NCBI GenBank assembly: GCA_013399875.1
Contig: VXAZ01005703.1
Coordinates: 310,001-374,000, forward strand
Origin: Gymnorhina tibicen
Taxonomy: Eukaryota; Chordata; Aves; Passeriformes; Artamidae
Length of the DNA: 64,000 nucleotides
Reading direction: 5' to 3'
Made by a program: the position numbers and the translations under genes. Under the pieces are notes generated by a model, which worked only from the letters and a program-made list of their open reading frames with translations, was not told where the DNA came from and searched no databases. How positions within the stretch are numbered: the stretch's first letter is position 1; each line of letters opens with the position of its first letter. Below are positions 1 through 11,522 of this stretch, piece after piece.

Positions 1-2729
1 GGGATGCGTGCTTTGTTTTAGGGTGATACTGAGAAATCCTAAGAGGAATTTATACCACATTTTCTGGTTTGCTTCAGTTTTTCTTTTGTAAATGTTTGTG
101 AGTGCAAATATCTCTCAAATGTGAACTCTGTGAATTGCAAGTACTGGTTTCTTGGCAACCACATCAGGACTTTGCTATTTGCAGCTAGAAAGGAGGGTGG
201 GGTGCATTTTAAAACAGTCTGCAAATTTAGAGGTTTTGATGGCATTCATGGTAACAAAGCTCTTATGGTTTGTGTTTAATCCTGCATTCTTAGTCCTCAG
301 ACCCCTAAGTGCACTACGCTGTCGATGTAGTGAGTGCCAAAGCACGTTTGAATGGCTTAAGTTTTTTCTGCTTATTAGAAGACAGTCTTTGAAATACAAA
401 CTTTCCTATTAAGGATGTTTCATACCAGGTGGGTTAAATACCACGCTTGTATGGAGTGCTTCAGATGGATAATGATGGGCACTCTCCATGTCACCTGGAG
501 ATGGTGATGAGCTGAGGAGTGTTCCTGTGTACACTCCTTGGGAGAGGAGGAAGAGGTTGTTCAGGTATAGAAGGGAACAGCCTGGGAGGGGTAAAGGGTA
601 TTTGATGCGGTGATATGACCCATAAAATTTCAAGTATAGTTTTCCTCTTCTTTCTACCTCCCTCCTTCGTCTTACTGCCTCAAATCTAGGGAAAGTATTC
701 ACTGTCTTGGATCTCTGTGGAGCACAGACAGTGATGAATATCAGGCAGAGTAGGCAATAATCCAGTTGCTAGGGTCCAGATGCCTGATATGCAAGCAGTA
801 CAATTTCAAGTCTTAAATATATTTTTCTTTGCCATTGTATATGATTTACGTAAATTGTTCTTTAAAAGTAAGTGTCTATGAAGAATTCATTTTACGTGTT
901 TATTATGGTGAACAATTAGAAGGATTTATGTTAAGATGTTATTGCTGCCTGAGCAATGCAGTTAGTGGTTATGAGAACTGGCTCTGATTTTACAAGATAT
1001 TGATTCTGCTGAAGTTCAGGTGAAGAAAAGAGAAAGGTCAGTGAAAGGAGGAAAATGAGATGTTTTCATTCTCTTTTTGTGGATGTCGGTGTAGGCTCTA
1101 GAGTGCATGTTGTAAATGTGTGTTGGATCAAGGTTTTAGACTGTGAGCTTTTAGGATCAGAGAGTTTTTAAATTATACCGTGAGGGATTTATACCCTACT
1201 TTGGATAAATGTTGTATAGTACTAATAAAACAGCGTAATTGTCATGACTGCATCAAAGTTTCTTATAAAGATTCTTATTTTGTGGCACTGCAATGTAAAT
1301 GCCCCAGCACATTTAACAAATGTAAATGAATTGACCTTCTTGTACTTTCAGAGAACAGATAATTTTTCTACAGATAAGGAACCCCCAACATAAGTTTCTA
1401 AAGGAGCTGCCAGGCGCTTACAGTGGGGTCACAGCTAGGAACCAGGTTTCGTTCTTCATTGCCCTGACCAACCTTTCCTGACTCTACCCCCTTTGCTCTC
1501 CTTTAGCCCATTTTTGGAGTTAGGCCCCTTCAAAGCATGTCTATTATTTTTAAAATTTTTTTTTCTTAGTCTTAATACAATTTTCCTTCTATGAAATGGG
1601 GAGAGCAGTGCATACGTAACTCTTGAGGAGTTTAGTAGTGTTGTCTGGTTCGAAGATGCAGAACTTGTTGAGCCAGAGAAGTGTGACTTTATTTACATAT
1701 CTACACAGTGAAGAAGAAATTAATACCCCCTTCATACCTGGAACTTCTAATGTCTCCCTGGACTGCTGATGGATGCAGCCACTGCATCCTTTCTTTCTCA
1801 AGCTCACTCTGCATGAAGTGAACTTTTACCCATATATTTATTATTTATTATTTATTTAATATTTTTCTTATTATTTTCAGAATCTCTTGACGCAATTACT
1901 AAATTATGTATGCTTATGGGTATGTTAGTTTGTGCAGATAAAAGACAGAATGGTAAAGGTTTCAATTTTTAGAATTAGAATAAAATCTAGGTACATATCA
2001 CAATCAGCATACCCAGATGAAGTATCAATTGTGCTACAGCAAATAATGTTACTTTTTACTACTTCCTCCTGGAAAAGGGCCATGTTTTTGAGATGAAATC
2101 CAGCATCTCAAATGAATTTTTTATATTACTTGATGTAGCAGGATTCATTTTCTCCGTCATCTAATGGATCATGTTTATTGAATTGGACAAACTCGAGAAC
2201 CTGAGCTTTCAGATGTGGAGGGCAAAAAATTGCCTGTGTTTGTTTGGCATCATCGATTTATCAAGACTTTCATCTTGTACAGGTACTTAAGGGTTGAGTT
2301 TCCATCCGTTTGTGAAAGTTCCATTATCTTAAATCTTTAAAACCTAGTATCGAGGAAAAAATGATGTTTAGAAAAACCACCAGAAATATTTTACAGAAAT
2401 TTTATAGGAATGCTATAAAGTAATTGAGTGGTTATTGTGTTTCTGCGCGTTATTTTGATTTGGTGACTAAGGAGAATATGTCTTCTTGAAGGAAATAATA
2501 GCTTTGATCAAGCTTTAGCAAGGTGAGTAACAAATCTTCCACAGTTCTGCCTCTCTTAAAGATGTGGATACTCAGCTCTTTGGGCTAAAGAAACATCTTT
2601 TCTTCTGCTGAGGAGAGATTTTTGCATTGACAGCAGTTCTTCTGGTTGAACTGTCCGTCTGGTAGTGTAAAGACTGATTGCTCTCATCACTGTAGGATAG
2701 AAACCTGCCTATTTTCTCCTGCCACTCTC
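1..2729. other. No gene seen
   Basis: AT-rich unique-looking sequence. Open frames are short, mostly start at non-ATG codons and overlap on both strands. No repeat family is recognised. Confidence 0.6.
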
Positions 2730-3150
2730 TTTTGTGAACACTGTGGAATATTGCAGCTCCCCAGCAGGAAAACTGACCTTATTGCACTGAAATCAGCTGG
2801 GAGAGTTACCACTGACTGCAACGGTGGCTGGGTCAAGCCCGGGGTTAAATTCTTTTTGCCGATGTGTTGAATCCAGCAGTATTTTGTTACAGGATTTCTG
2901 GCAGCTTTACCCAGGCCATAGATGGGCCTGGAAGGGAGGGCACTGGGGGTTGCCAGAGAACTCCACTGCAGAGCAGGTGTGGGCTCATCAAGCAGCAACG
3001 AGAGGCAGCTGTGAGGGAGCCTGGGGAAGGGAATTGGCAGCACCTGGGGTGGAGGTGGCCTTGCTGCAGCAGAACAGTGAGGTGCTCCAGAGAGGTGCTC
3101 GTCTGCCTGCCACCTGCCTTTCGTCCTTCAAACAACAGCTCTCAGGTCAG
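2730..3150. other. GC-rich island of unknown role
   Basis: The block stands out from its AT-rich surroundings. It has overlapping open frames on both strands, which is expected when GC rises and stop codons thin out. An acceptor-like TTTTGTTACAG ends at 2892 and a donor-like CTCAG/GTCAG sits near 3143-3144, so a lncRNA exon is conceivable. CpG is not abundant, so it is not a typical CpG-island promoter. No protein family is recognised. Confidence 0.25.
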
Positions 3151-5891
3151 ATTTCTGCATTTTAGGAGTCGATGGTATAGCTCATCTCTGTGGCTAACAA
3201 ATAAGGGTTACTTATTTGTTTTATTTTGTGCCCCTTTTGCTTATTGTGAGCATACATTTTTTGTATATGTTAGGAGACTTGGTTGGTATTTGTGAGCTAC
3301 ATAAGGCGTAAATCCTTTCCAGGACTGTCTCAGAGTGAGAAGATAATTGTGTAGAAAGTATCTGGGCTGGAAAGAGTTAAGCCTAAGTTAGAAGACTGAC
3401 AAAAATTTATCCATGTTTCAGACCTAGCCCCCATTGGGCAGGGGATTGTTACTTACCTGGTATTTCAGGTGTGTTGGGTGTCTGTCTGGAAACCATGGAC
3501 AGGTAACTGTTGTGCCTGCAAAAAGGCAATTCTATTCCATGTCCATATGCCATATTTTAAAGTAAAATTCACTATATTTTCATATGGATTGATTTAATGC
3601 AGCTTGACTTTTGCATTGGCTCTTAATTGTTAGTAAACTAGAATGAGATCAAGATTTTTGTGTGTTTTATGGAATTCTAGTGCATGGGACAGATTTTGAG
3701 GGATGTATACTAGAAATTTCTTTGGATTTGTTTGTTTTTATGCTGGGTGGCAGATATTATACCCTTAAATTATGGATTCATTCTCTCCTGCTCGTTTTGT
3801 GAAACCTTCTGCACCTGTGAAAAGTGTCTGTAAAAGGCAAAGAGCAAAATCTAACTCTTGATGGTGCTATGGATGTAAGAAACAAATACAAATTGCAAGA
3901 CAATACATTGATATTCATGGTTCTCTTTCTGTAACAATATCCCCTTTGGAAAACTAGAGGATATATAGTTAGGAGGTTGGTTGGAAAAGCTTGGCTATGC
4001 AGCTGCTAAGCTCTAGTATTAGGAAACTAAGACCAAATATTTTTAAAGCACCAGCTGAATCTTATTGTGGTTTATAATTAGGTATAGCTCTCTCACTTTT
4101 TAACAGACACTTCATTTTTATTCTGTGTCTTCTAGAGACTTTTTTCATACAAATTACAAGGGTTTGAAATGAAACAAGGTATATGCTCTGGGGCTTTAAT
4201 TTCTGGCTGTTAGTAAACAGAAGTTTCTTTTCATTAACTTATTGCAGTGGCTTCTGATTAACTATTCAGGGGTATAGTTTGCTTTTGTTTGGGGGACTGT
4301 TTCACCTTTTGTGAAAGCTAATGGCCCACTTTGAATTACAAGGATTTATTTCAGAGGCTGCAAAAACTGTGAGGTATCTATCAGCTGAAAGGCAGCTCGG
4401 TGTTACTAAACTACTAGTGTGTAAATGAACTCTTAGATTGTATTCTTTGAGCTCTGTGAAGTGCTGTAGGGTGCACGTTTCCAGCTGTGAAGGATTACTG
4501 TTGATCCCCCTAGCTCATTTAGAGAGAGGTTTTTATTTTAGCTCCCACTTTGAATGACTGATTTGTGTCTTGATGGGGTACATACATAATTGTAATCCAT
4601 TGATTACTTTATTTTGTACTATTCATATACAGTATTGATTTATCAACCGCAAACTTTAATCACTGTCATCTCTGAAAGCTCTTATCTGGAGTGTGACTAA
4701 TAATGAGAGTTTATACTGCTGTTACCTGTCTCTGGTGTGGTAGAATGGGTTGCTTTACCTCCCAAAAACACATCTCTCCTGAAGGGTGGAAGGAGTGATG
4801 TGTGCAATTGTCAGGGGTGGTTACTGTAGCTGCCTGTTAGCAAGTATTTTTTTTCTCTATTAGGCAAGTTTACTGCCATTGAAATCCAACCTTAAGTAGC
4901 TCTGGGAAGGGAGAAAGGAGAATAATTAAATTAATGATGAGTGGTCTGCAGACTGCCCTTGGGAACTCTAGCCATGCCTTCAGCTCCCGATAAAAAACCC
5001 ATCTCCACACCCAGAGCAGAAATTGAGGTATCTCCTCTAGCCCTAAAATAAGGAGAAACAAACTCAGCTAGTTGAAATCCAGTCTGAGCCAGGGGTTTCT
5101 TCTTACTGCCTCAAGTAAGGATGTGGGGAGGAGGCAATTGTTCAAACATTATAAGGGATGTTAGAGATTTCTGCTTTCTCTCTTCACTTCTTCACTCTGA
5201 ATTTCCATGACTTAACATCTTCCCTTATGGATTTATGCAAGATTTCAGGGGTAAGCATCAGGTGTCACCCAGGCATTCCACAGCCCAACTAGAGCAGTAT
5301 ATTAGCAATGGCTTTTTGGATATACTTCAGCACAAGAGGTTTGAGCTCCCAGAAGCTGTGTCTTGTCCAGAAGCTGAGGCATAACGTGCTTGAATAAGCA
5401 GGTATTTTGTTTTTCCTACATGCTGTGCCAAGTACTTTTAAAATTAATAGTTTTTGATTAAAATTCAAAGTTAAATCTTATTTTTTAAAGGGATTTCATC
5501 AGACTTTTCCTTCTTACACTTAATGAGTTAGCCATATATCTATGTTGATAGAGGAGCTCTTGCTAAATTTTTTTAAGGTTTATCCATAACAGTCTTAGTA
5601 TGTTTAAGACTGAGTATATTCGTAGTTTTAGTCTTAAGCTGAAGGTGTAAGCTTATTGTTTTAGCCTTCTAGGAAAAAAAAAAGTTTTTTTCTCAAATCA
5701 AGATGAGATTGTTTAGTGACTTTTTGTAGAGATCTGAAAAGATGAGGCCTGCATGTGGAAGCTGATGTTTATGATGCAAAAACTGATAGCAATATACCTC
5801 TGAAGAAGTTTGAGCACTTGACATAATAGCTTTTTGCAAGTTCATCTTGGGCTGATTTTATGCTTTAGAAGGTGAGACATGGCTGATGCAG

Positions 5892-5954
5892 TGGAGAGCC
5901 AGGTGAAGTGTGTTAGGGGCTGATGGAGAGCCAGGTGAAGTGTGTTAGGGGCTG
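5892..5954 (+). repeat. 32-bp tandem duplication
   Basis: A 31-32-base unit starting TGGAGAGCCAGGTGAAGTG is present twice, head to tail (5892-5923 and 5924-5954). The shared 31 bases are identical. It looks like a recent local duplication, not an old satellite. Confidence 0.93.
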
Positions 5955-6204
5955 TGTTGCATCTGCCTTTGGACCAGCTGGGACCGAGCCTCTACTTTGT
6001 GCTTCTCAGCACAGGTGAAAGCTGTGAGATTGTTTTATTTCTTGCACTAATGCAGGTGGAGATACTCTGCACATTTTCTTGAGGAGATCTTCACAAAAAA
6101 AAAAATGATATCACAACAGGGACTTAAGTGTCTGGGTGTGTAGATGTAAGTTTAAATCACTAGGCTAATTTTGAAACTGGTCCCTGCTCCAGTTAGTACC
6201 TTTT

Positions 6205-6241
6205 GGTTTGTGTCATGAAGCAATTTCAGACTTCACAAACC
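6205..6241. repeat. 8-bp inverted repeat
   Basis: GGTTTGTG (6205-6212) and CACAAACC (6234-6241) are exact complements with a 21-base loop. The length is close to what chance gives in 64 kb. Confidence 0.5.
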
Positions 6242-7970
6242 AGGCTTTTTCAAATTAAATTCAACAGGAAGATGCTCTCCAGGAGTGCTCCTAAAGCTGA
6301 TAAGGGGCAGTTAGCCCACAGCACTGGATCAGTGCTAGTCCCAAGTAAAGCCCTATAATCCTTTTCTGGGAGTGCTTGGTGATCAGCACCAGCTGGTTCA
6401 CTGCTTAGAGTGCAAGATCTCCTCACACTGTCTTAAGTTACTTGCTAGTATAGATAAAGCATGGGAATTAATTAATTTTTTTTTAAAGAAGGCTGTTTTT
6501 TGGACTGAAGTTGAGGGATGGAGAAGTGTGAAGTGTCTACTGAGACAAACTTAAAGTGTTAGAAATGCTTCTCATTTGAACTATTTATGCTTGGATTATA
6601 TTATTTTAAGAAGGATAAATGAAAATCTTGCCATTCTCACTGTTCACAAAAGGACAAGGGATGATTATGATAACGCTACTTCATCAGGCAGTAGTCAGTG
6701 AAACATGTATGGCACTTCCCTGAGATGGGAGAAATATCTTTTAATCTCTTCTTCGATGAGACTTAAACATCTCTCAACTCTTTCAGGAACAAGGTAAATG
6801 CCAGCTGTGTAAGTGATTGGGGGTGGGGTGGTTATTTTGCTTTCAGCATTTCCCACAGAGGGCTTCCACTTTGCATACAAATGTTTGTATGTTTTGTAGA
6901 CTAAGAAAGTGAAGGAGAATGGCTCTAGCCCCTGATGGTGAACCCCCAGGTCCCAGTCTGTACTCCAGTCCCCTGGTGCAAAATGGGGCAGCTTTAGCAA
7001 TTTGCGTTGCACGCGTCATGTTCTTAATAACGAAGATTAATCGGAGTGCCACTTTTAGGACTGTGTGTAAAAGAACGCTTAAAGAAAGTGATAGTTTGAA
7101 TTCCGTAAGATTAAGCAAATGCAGATTGAGGGGGAGGGTGAGGCAAGCCCCAAACTCAGTAATTAAGGTTATGTGAATGTATCGCTTTCATCTTCCCTTC
7201 TACTGTTCCAATTTTACTCTTCATCACATTTTATGGATTCTTTTTAATCTGTCTCCTGGGTGATACATTTTTTTTCCTTAGAGCTTGTTGTGCCAATGTG
7301 ACTGTGGGGGATAGTGTGCCATTTCTCCTTTCCTGCCACTATTTATTCACAAAGATGAATTGTGATTTTTGGGTGCTGTTTCTAGTTTGAGAGCATGCCA
7401 GAGCTTTTTAGGGTTTGACATGCCTGGTGTCCTTTTGCTGTGGGGCTGGGCTATACCTTTTGCAGTGATGAAGAGCTATTTGCTGTAGGGGAAACAGGAA
7501 TCCAGCATACTGGAAAAACCACATATACCCACGATATTAGCAGTTTTTGTAAGTCTTTTGTATCTTAAAATAGCATGAAAACTGTGAAAGGAGCACTAGA
7601 TGAAAGCACTGTCAATTGAAATATAAAACTATGTATCCTCACCAGAAGTTACAATAAATTCTTGTCATAAATGATGCATTTTTTATGCAGAAGTAGAATT
7701 ATTTTTTGTCTCTTAACATGGGATGCTACCAATTATTAAGGAAGTAAACCAGGGAGTAGTGATTCCTGGGCACATTTATTCAATCTGAATTGCTTTCTTT
7801 AAAAGGGTTCTTTATGGATTTTATTTTCTTTTAATGAAAACTTTTTCTTGCATGAGATAACTGGATAACTCAGAGTGTTTTCATGCTTATATTTTTTCAG
7901 AGGTTGAATAAAGCTGAATAGCCAAAAGGGGGAATAGTATAACTCATTTTGGCTTTTATACGTGCATATA

Positions 7971-7976
7971 ATCGGG
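7971..7976. repeat. Target-site duplication, left copy (ATCGGG)
   Basis: The hexamer ATCGGG lies directly before the first base of the LTR and is repeated exactly after its last base. The LTR boundaries were placed using this pair together with the TG...CA ends. Confidence 0.87.
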
Positions 7977-8185
7977 TGCCGCTGTGTGGCCTGGCTGGTA
8001 GAGGAAACTGTTGCTTTTCCCTAAGAATTCCTGGCTCAGGAACTCCTGGCGGTGTCCGGGCACCTCGCATACAGCTTCTCCCTCACCGTGCGATGGAGGC
8101 ACGCGGCCAAGCCCACACAGAGCTGCTAGCTCGAGCGGTATCAGAAGTAAAGAGTCCAGAGATGGCTCTTGCGAGGGATCCGATG

Positions 8186-8191
8186 TTTATT
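8186..8191 (-). terminator. Polyadenylation signal AATAAA within the LTR
   Basis: The minus strand reads AATAAA about 60 bases downstream of the TATA-like box. This is the normal place for the polyadenylation signal of an LTR with a short R region. Cleavage would be expected 10-30 bases further on, around 8160-8175, which leaves a U5 of roughly 190 bp. Confidence 0.6.
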
Positions 8192-8247
8192 CTGACCGGC
8201 ACGCAGGCTGGCCAGGTAGCAAGAGAGCGGGCCCCGCCCGCCAAGTT

Positions 8248-8255
8248 CTTTATCA
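8248..8255 (-). promoter_or_regulatory. TATA-like box of the LTR
   Basis: The minus strand reads TGATAAAG here, about 240 bp from the U3 end of the LTR. A GC box (GGGCGGGG on the minus strand, near 8232-8240) lies just downstream, and an inverted CCAAT motif lies upstream near 8291-8295. Transcription would run toward lower coordinates, probably from about 8220-8225. Activity is inferred only from motif order and spacing. Confidence 0.55.
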
Positions 8256-8496
8256 AGGGACACAGACAGGGGAGGGACAACAGCTGAGGGCCAATGTGGT
8301 GTGACCCAAGGTTAGAGTGACTGACTGGCTGCTGACCAACCAGGGGGACCCTCCTCACACAGGTCACAAGACCAGGTGAGGGGATCCTGGCCAGCTGTCT
8401 TGTGAGTGGTGTTAGATCTCTGAATTCACCCACCACTGAGCTGCTGAGCCCCCTTGTTCCCCAGCCATCCCAGCTGGTGGCTCGGGGACTACAACA

Positions 8497-8502
8497 ATCG
8501 GG
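8497..8502. repeat. Target-site duplication, right copy (ATCGGG)
   Basis: This is the exact partner of the left hexamer. No mismatch separates the two copies, which fits an insertion young enough not to have accumulated change in 12 bases. Confidence 0.87.
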
Positions 8503-9390
8503 GATCTTTATGTTTAAGTGTACATACACAGTTACAGAAAGGTGAAATTTAAGATGACTTGGAGAACTTGTAGCATACACAACATAGCCTAATTATAAAC
8601 CAGAAACACATACTGTGATTTATGCTAATTCTACCTAACAGAAAATTTTCATATTATTTTTACAATTGTGTCTTGTTTTCTGAGGGAAATTTGCTTGTGC
8701 TTGCATGTGTATTTCCTCTTCTCTTGTAGTCTGGTTTAATTTCTGCTGAACTTGGCAGGAGAGCTAAATTAAAAGAAGAGAGGGCTGTTTTGGGGAGATC
8801 CTATTAGGATTCCATGCTGTGAAGGAGGCCCCGTGCTTGGAGCAGGTGCTTCCCTGTTTTTACCTCAACAGAATTTCCAGGCAGGGGAGTAGTCTCGTTT
8901 GCTTCTTGGCCATGGAAGTCCTTGTATTTCCTAAAATAGTTTATGCTTTAGATTCTAGCACTGGCTCCTGTTAGGTCACAAATCAATTGGAAATTACTCT
9001 GACTAGTTTTCCTTCTTACAGAACTACTTGTTATCTTGCCCCTTTAAAGCTCCAGAACAATGAAGATCTACTCTTGCTTTCAGAAAAGTAAATTTTAGAA
9101 AGTGTGTTTTCTTAAAGTTGTAGGTGGATCACAACACCTGATTCATATAGACAGAATAACTTAATTAAGGTTTTTGTTTGATCATCTTGCTAAATTAATT
9201 TCAGAACAACTGAACAATGTTACTTGAAGAAATAAAAGCTCTGCTTCAAAGGTTTTTTCTAGGTTACTTCAAAGTTTGGTGTTGTTGGTACCAACTTTTT
9301 ACGACTCTTCTCTATTGAAACTGTGTGTCAGTTTGCATGGAACTAGATGGAGGGGGGAGAATCCTTTTGTGGCATTTGATATTGAATGAC
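8503..9390. other. No gene seen
   Basis: Ordinary AT-rich sequence between the LTR and the first CR1 fragment. No retroviral internal sequence continues past the LTR, which supports the solo-LTR reading. Confidence 0.65.
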
Positions 9391-9475
9391 ATGAGGAACA
9401 ACTTCTTTACATTAAGGGTGGCAGAGCACTGGAACAGCTGCCCAGGGAGGGCAGGGAATTCTGTGCTTCTGTGAT
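9391..9475 (+). mobile_element. CR1 LINE fragment, 3' end with internal deletion
   Basis: The segment runs from ATGAGGAACAACTTCTTTAC through a GGCAGAGCACTGGAACAG-type stretch to CTGCCCAGGGAGG. These are hallmark words of the non-coding end of avian CR1. It then jumps within a few bases to TTCTGTGCTTCTGTGAT, which resembles the terminal 8-bp repeats of CR1. The part that normally lies between them is missing, so this is a 5'-truncated copy with an internal deletion. It is an inactive fossil with no coding part. Confidence 0.8.
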
Positions 9476-11461
9476 ATTAGTTAAACCATGAGCAAAACAG
9501 TATTGTTCTTTGGAAGGAAAATGTAGCTGGAAAAATAGTCTGCACTTATAATAAAGATGATTTACTACTTATTTTGTAGTGGACTGGGTTGAGGAGAAGG
9601 AGGTTTTTAACTTTTTTGGAAGCAACTCAAGGAATAAGCATTCCAGTGGTACTGATGTATTATTCAAGGGAGAGAAAGGCTAACCTCCTCATAAAGCAGT
9701 GGGAGAGATATTGAGCTCTTTATTGTTTCATGGAACAATACATGAGGCAGATTACATATGTTTTGGAGTGCTGGAGTCTTGGATGCTGAATTGTTTGATA
9801 AAGTACTCGTGAGTTGAACAGAGCTGAATGTAAAATGTCCAGCTGTTACATGCTGGGAACTGACATGCTGGAAGTACTTGCAACTGTACTTAGAGTAGGT
9901 GCTTTATGTGCAACACTTCAAGTCTTGGATAGAGTGTTGGGAGCTAAGTTGGAGTGCACTGCATAACTCCTGTGCTCTTGGGGAGTGAATACTGAGGAAC
10001 TTATAATTACAGGTTTTCAGCTGTGGCAGATCTCTGACAGGAGTTGTGGAAAGGACCCAACCCAGTACTGAAGTTTGCTGGTTGATCTGGACCAAGGGGT
10101 TTTTTGGATACTACCAGAATTGTGTTTATATTTATGTGGTCCCTCGGCAGTTGCTGTGGAAGACCCTGGCTTTGCAAAATGTTACACGCTTAGACTAAAG
10201 CTCTGACGAGTGTTTATCAGGCTTCAAACAGAATGTGCTGATATCTGAGTTTGTGACTATTACAATTGTACTAATGTCTCTTGATAAGGCAGTGAATAAC
10301 CTGTGAAATGAGATTGTCGTCTGGTCAAGGAACATAAACAACAGAAACTGGGCCTTTTGGTAATGGTTTTACAGGTTTATGTGCTTAAAACCTAGTTCTG
10401 TTCTTTAAACTGTATGAGACATGTTTTGGTAGATTGAAATCCTCATGCACAATGCGTTCCAGGATAGTCCATGTGGTATTTGTCCAGCTGCTGAGCAAAA
10501 TCATGACTTTGTATGAAATAAAGAGGAGCCACATGTCTCTGAGCTTAATGTTTGTCTGAGAATCCTTGTGAAGCTTTCTGAGAAAAGGAGAGACAGGTAG
10601 AACGAAGGGTGATAAAGGAGGGTGGGGAAATGAGCAAGTACTACTGGGCTTTTGCAGCCAAAACTGAAGTTTTGAACTTTGCCCCAAACTCAGCTCAAAA
10701 GTTCTCTCTATCTTTCTCCCCCTTTTCTCTCTTGAATCTGCTGGTAATATGAACTGAAGAGGGAAGAGCAACTTTTTTTGAGCCAAAAGGTGCGGAGATT
10801 GGCTTGAGGTACCTTTGCCAGGCTACTTTGGTTGACCTATGGATTAATGAAACTGAGACAGAGACTTGTTTGGAAAACAACCCTTGAATTTCTAAATAAA
10901 GTTGTCACTTTCATCTGTTCGGTATCTGCTCTTTACTGTCTGATTTCCATGTGACTGGAAAGCTGTGTTTGACTACCTTGTAAATATTTGGGCTTTTCAG
11001 TGATTCTTTTCAGCATACTTGGTGCTTACCTGGGTATGTCAGGACCTTTGTACGCTTTCTTTGTTGTTGTTTTTTTTTTTTGGTTTTTGTTTGTCAGGTT
11101 TTTTTTATTAAACTGTGGTTGTTACATATATTTATCAGCCATTTAGCTTCTGTTCTCCTTATTTTTTTTACTTAAAAATATCACTGTAATTGGAAGCATT
11201 TTCTTCCGAATCTTGTGTTACAGTAAATGACTGCTCTTCTAGCAACACGTATGCTTGTATGAAAGTTGGTTCAGCTTCCCTGCTCTTGCATTTGCCACAA
11301 AACTCCATTTATGTGAATGTTAATGGCTTATCTTTGGAATGAAGAATGCAATTACATTTATATGTAGTGTAGGATTTTTTCCAAATGCTGAGTATTTTCT
11401 CTTGTTGGGAAAACCCTATCCTTTAAAACGACTGTGCTTGATTAGGGTTGTATGACATGGG

Positions 11462-11495
11462 TTAAGCTATTCAATTTAATTTAAGCTATTCAATT
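11462..11495 (+). repeat. 15-bp direct repeat, period 19
   Basis: TTAAGCTATTCAATT occurs at 11462-11476 and again at 11481-11495. The second copy overlaps the left arm of the inverted repeat that follows. Confidence 0.88.
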
Positions 11496-11522
11496 GTCAG
11501 AAAATACACCTTCTGACAATTG
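11491..11522. repeat. Perfect 12-bp inverted repeat (hairpin)
   Basis: The left arm CAATTGTCAGAA (11491-11502) and right arm TTCTGACAATTG (11511-11522) are exact reverse complements, separated by an 8-base loop. No gene, T-run or known element explains it. It may be incidental or the remnant of a small transposon terminus. Confidence 0.9.

Larger units (their letters stand above)
3151..7970. other. No gene seen
   Basis: AT-rich sequence. The only structure found is the 32-bp tandem duplication near 5.9 kb and a weak inverted repeat near 6.2 kb. The overlapping frames at 6695-7176 lie on both strands and are not convincing. Confidence 0.6.
7977..8496 (-). mobile_element. Solo LTR of an avian endogenous retrovirus (ERVK-like)
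   Basis: This 520-bp block is much richer in GC and CpG than its flanks. Read on the minus strand it begins TGTTGTAGTCCC and ends CAGCGGCA, giving the canonical TG...CA termini of a retroviral LTR. The identical hexamer ATCGGG sits directly outside both ends, as expected for an integrase target-site duplication. A 6-bp duplication is typical of class II (ERVK/betaretrovirus-like) and alpharetrovirus-like elements. On the minus strand there is a TATA-like box, then a GC box, then an AATAAA signal, in the order expected for U3, R and U5. No gag, pol or env remnant flanks it, so it is a solo LTR left by recombination between two LTRs. The perfect duplication argues for a fairly recent insertion. 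The open frames inside it are incidental. The family name is not assigned. Confidence 0.88.

Noticed and set aside
8083..8580. 165-codon minus-strand open frame
   Set aside because: It runs along the non-coding LTR and past its edge into host DNA. It is open because of the LTR's high GC and is not a gene.
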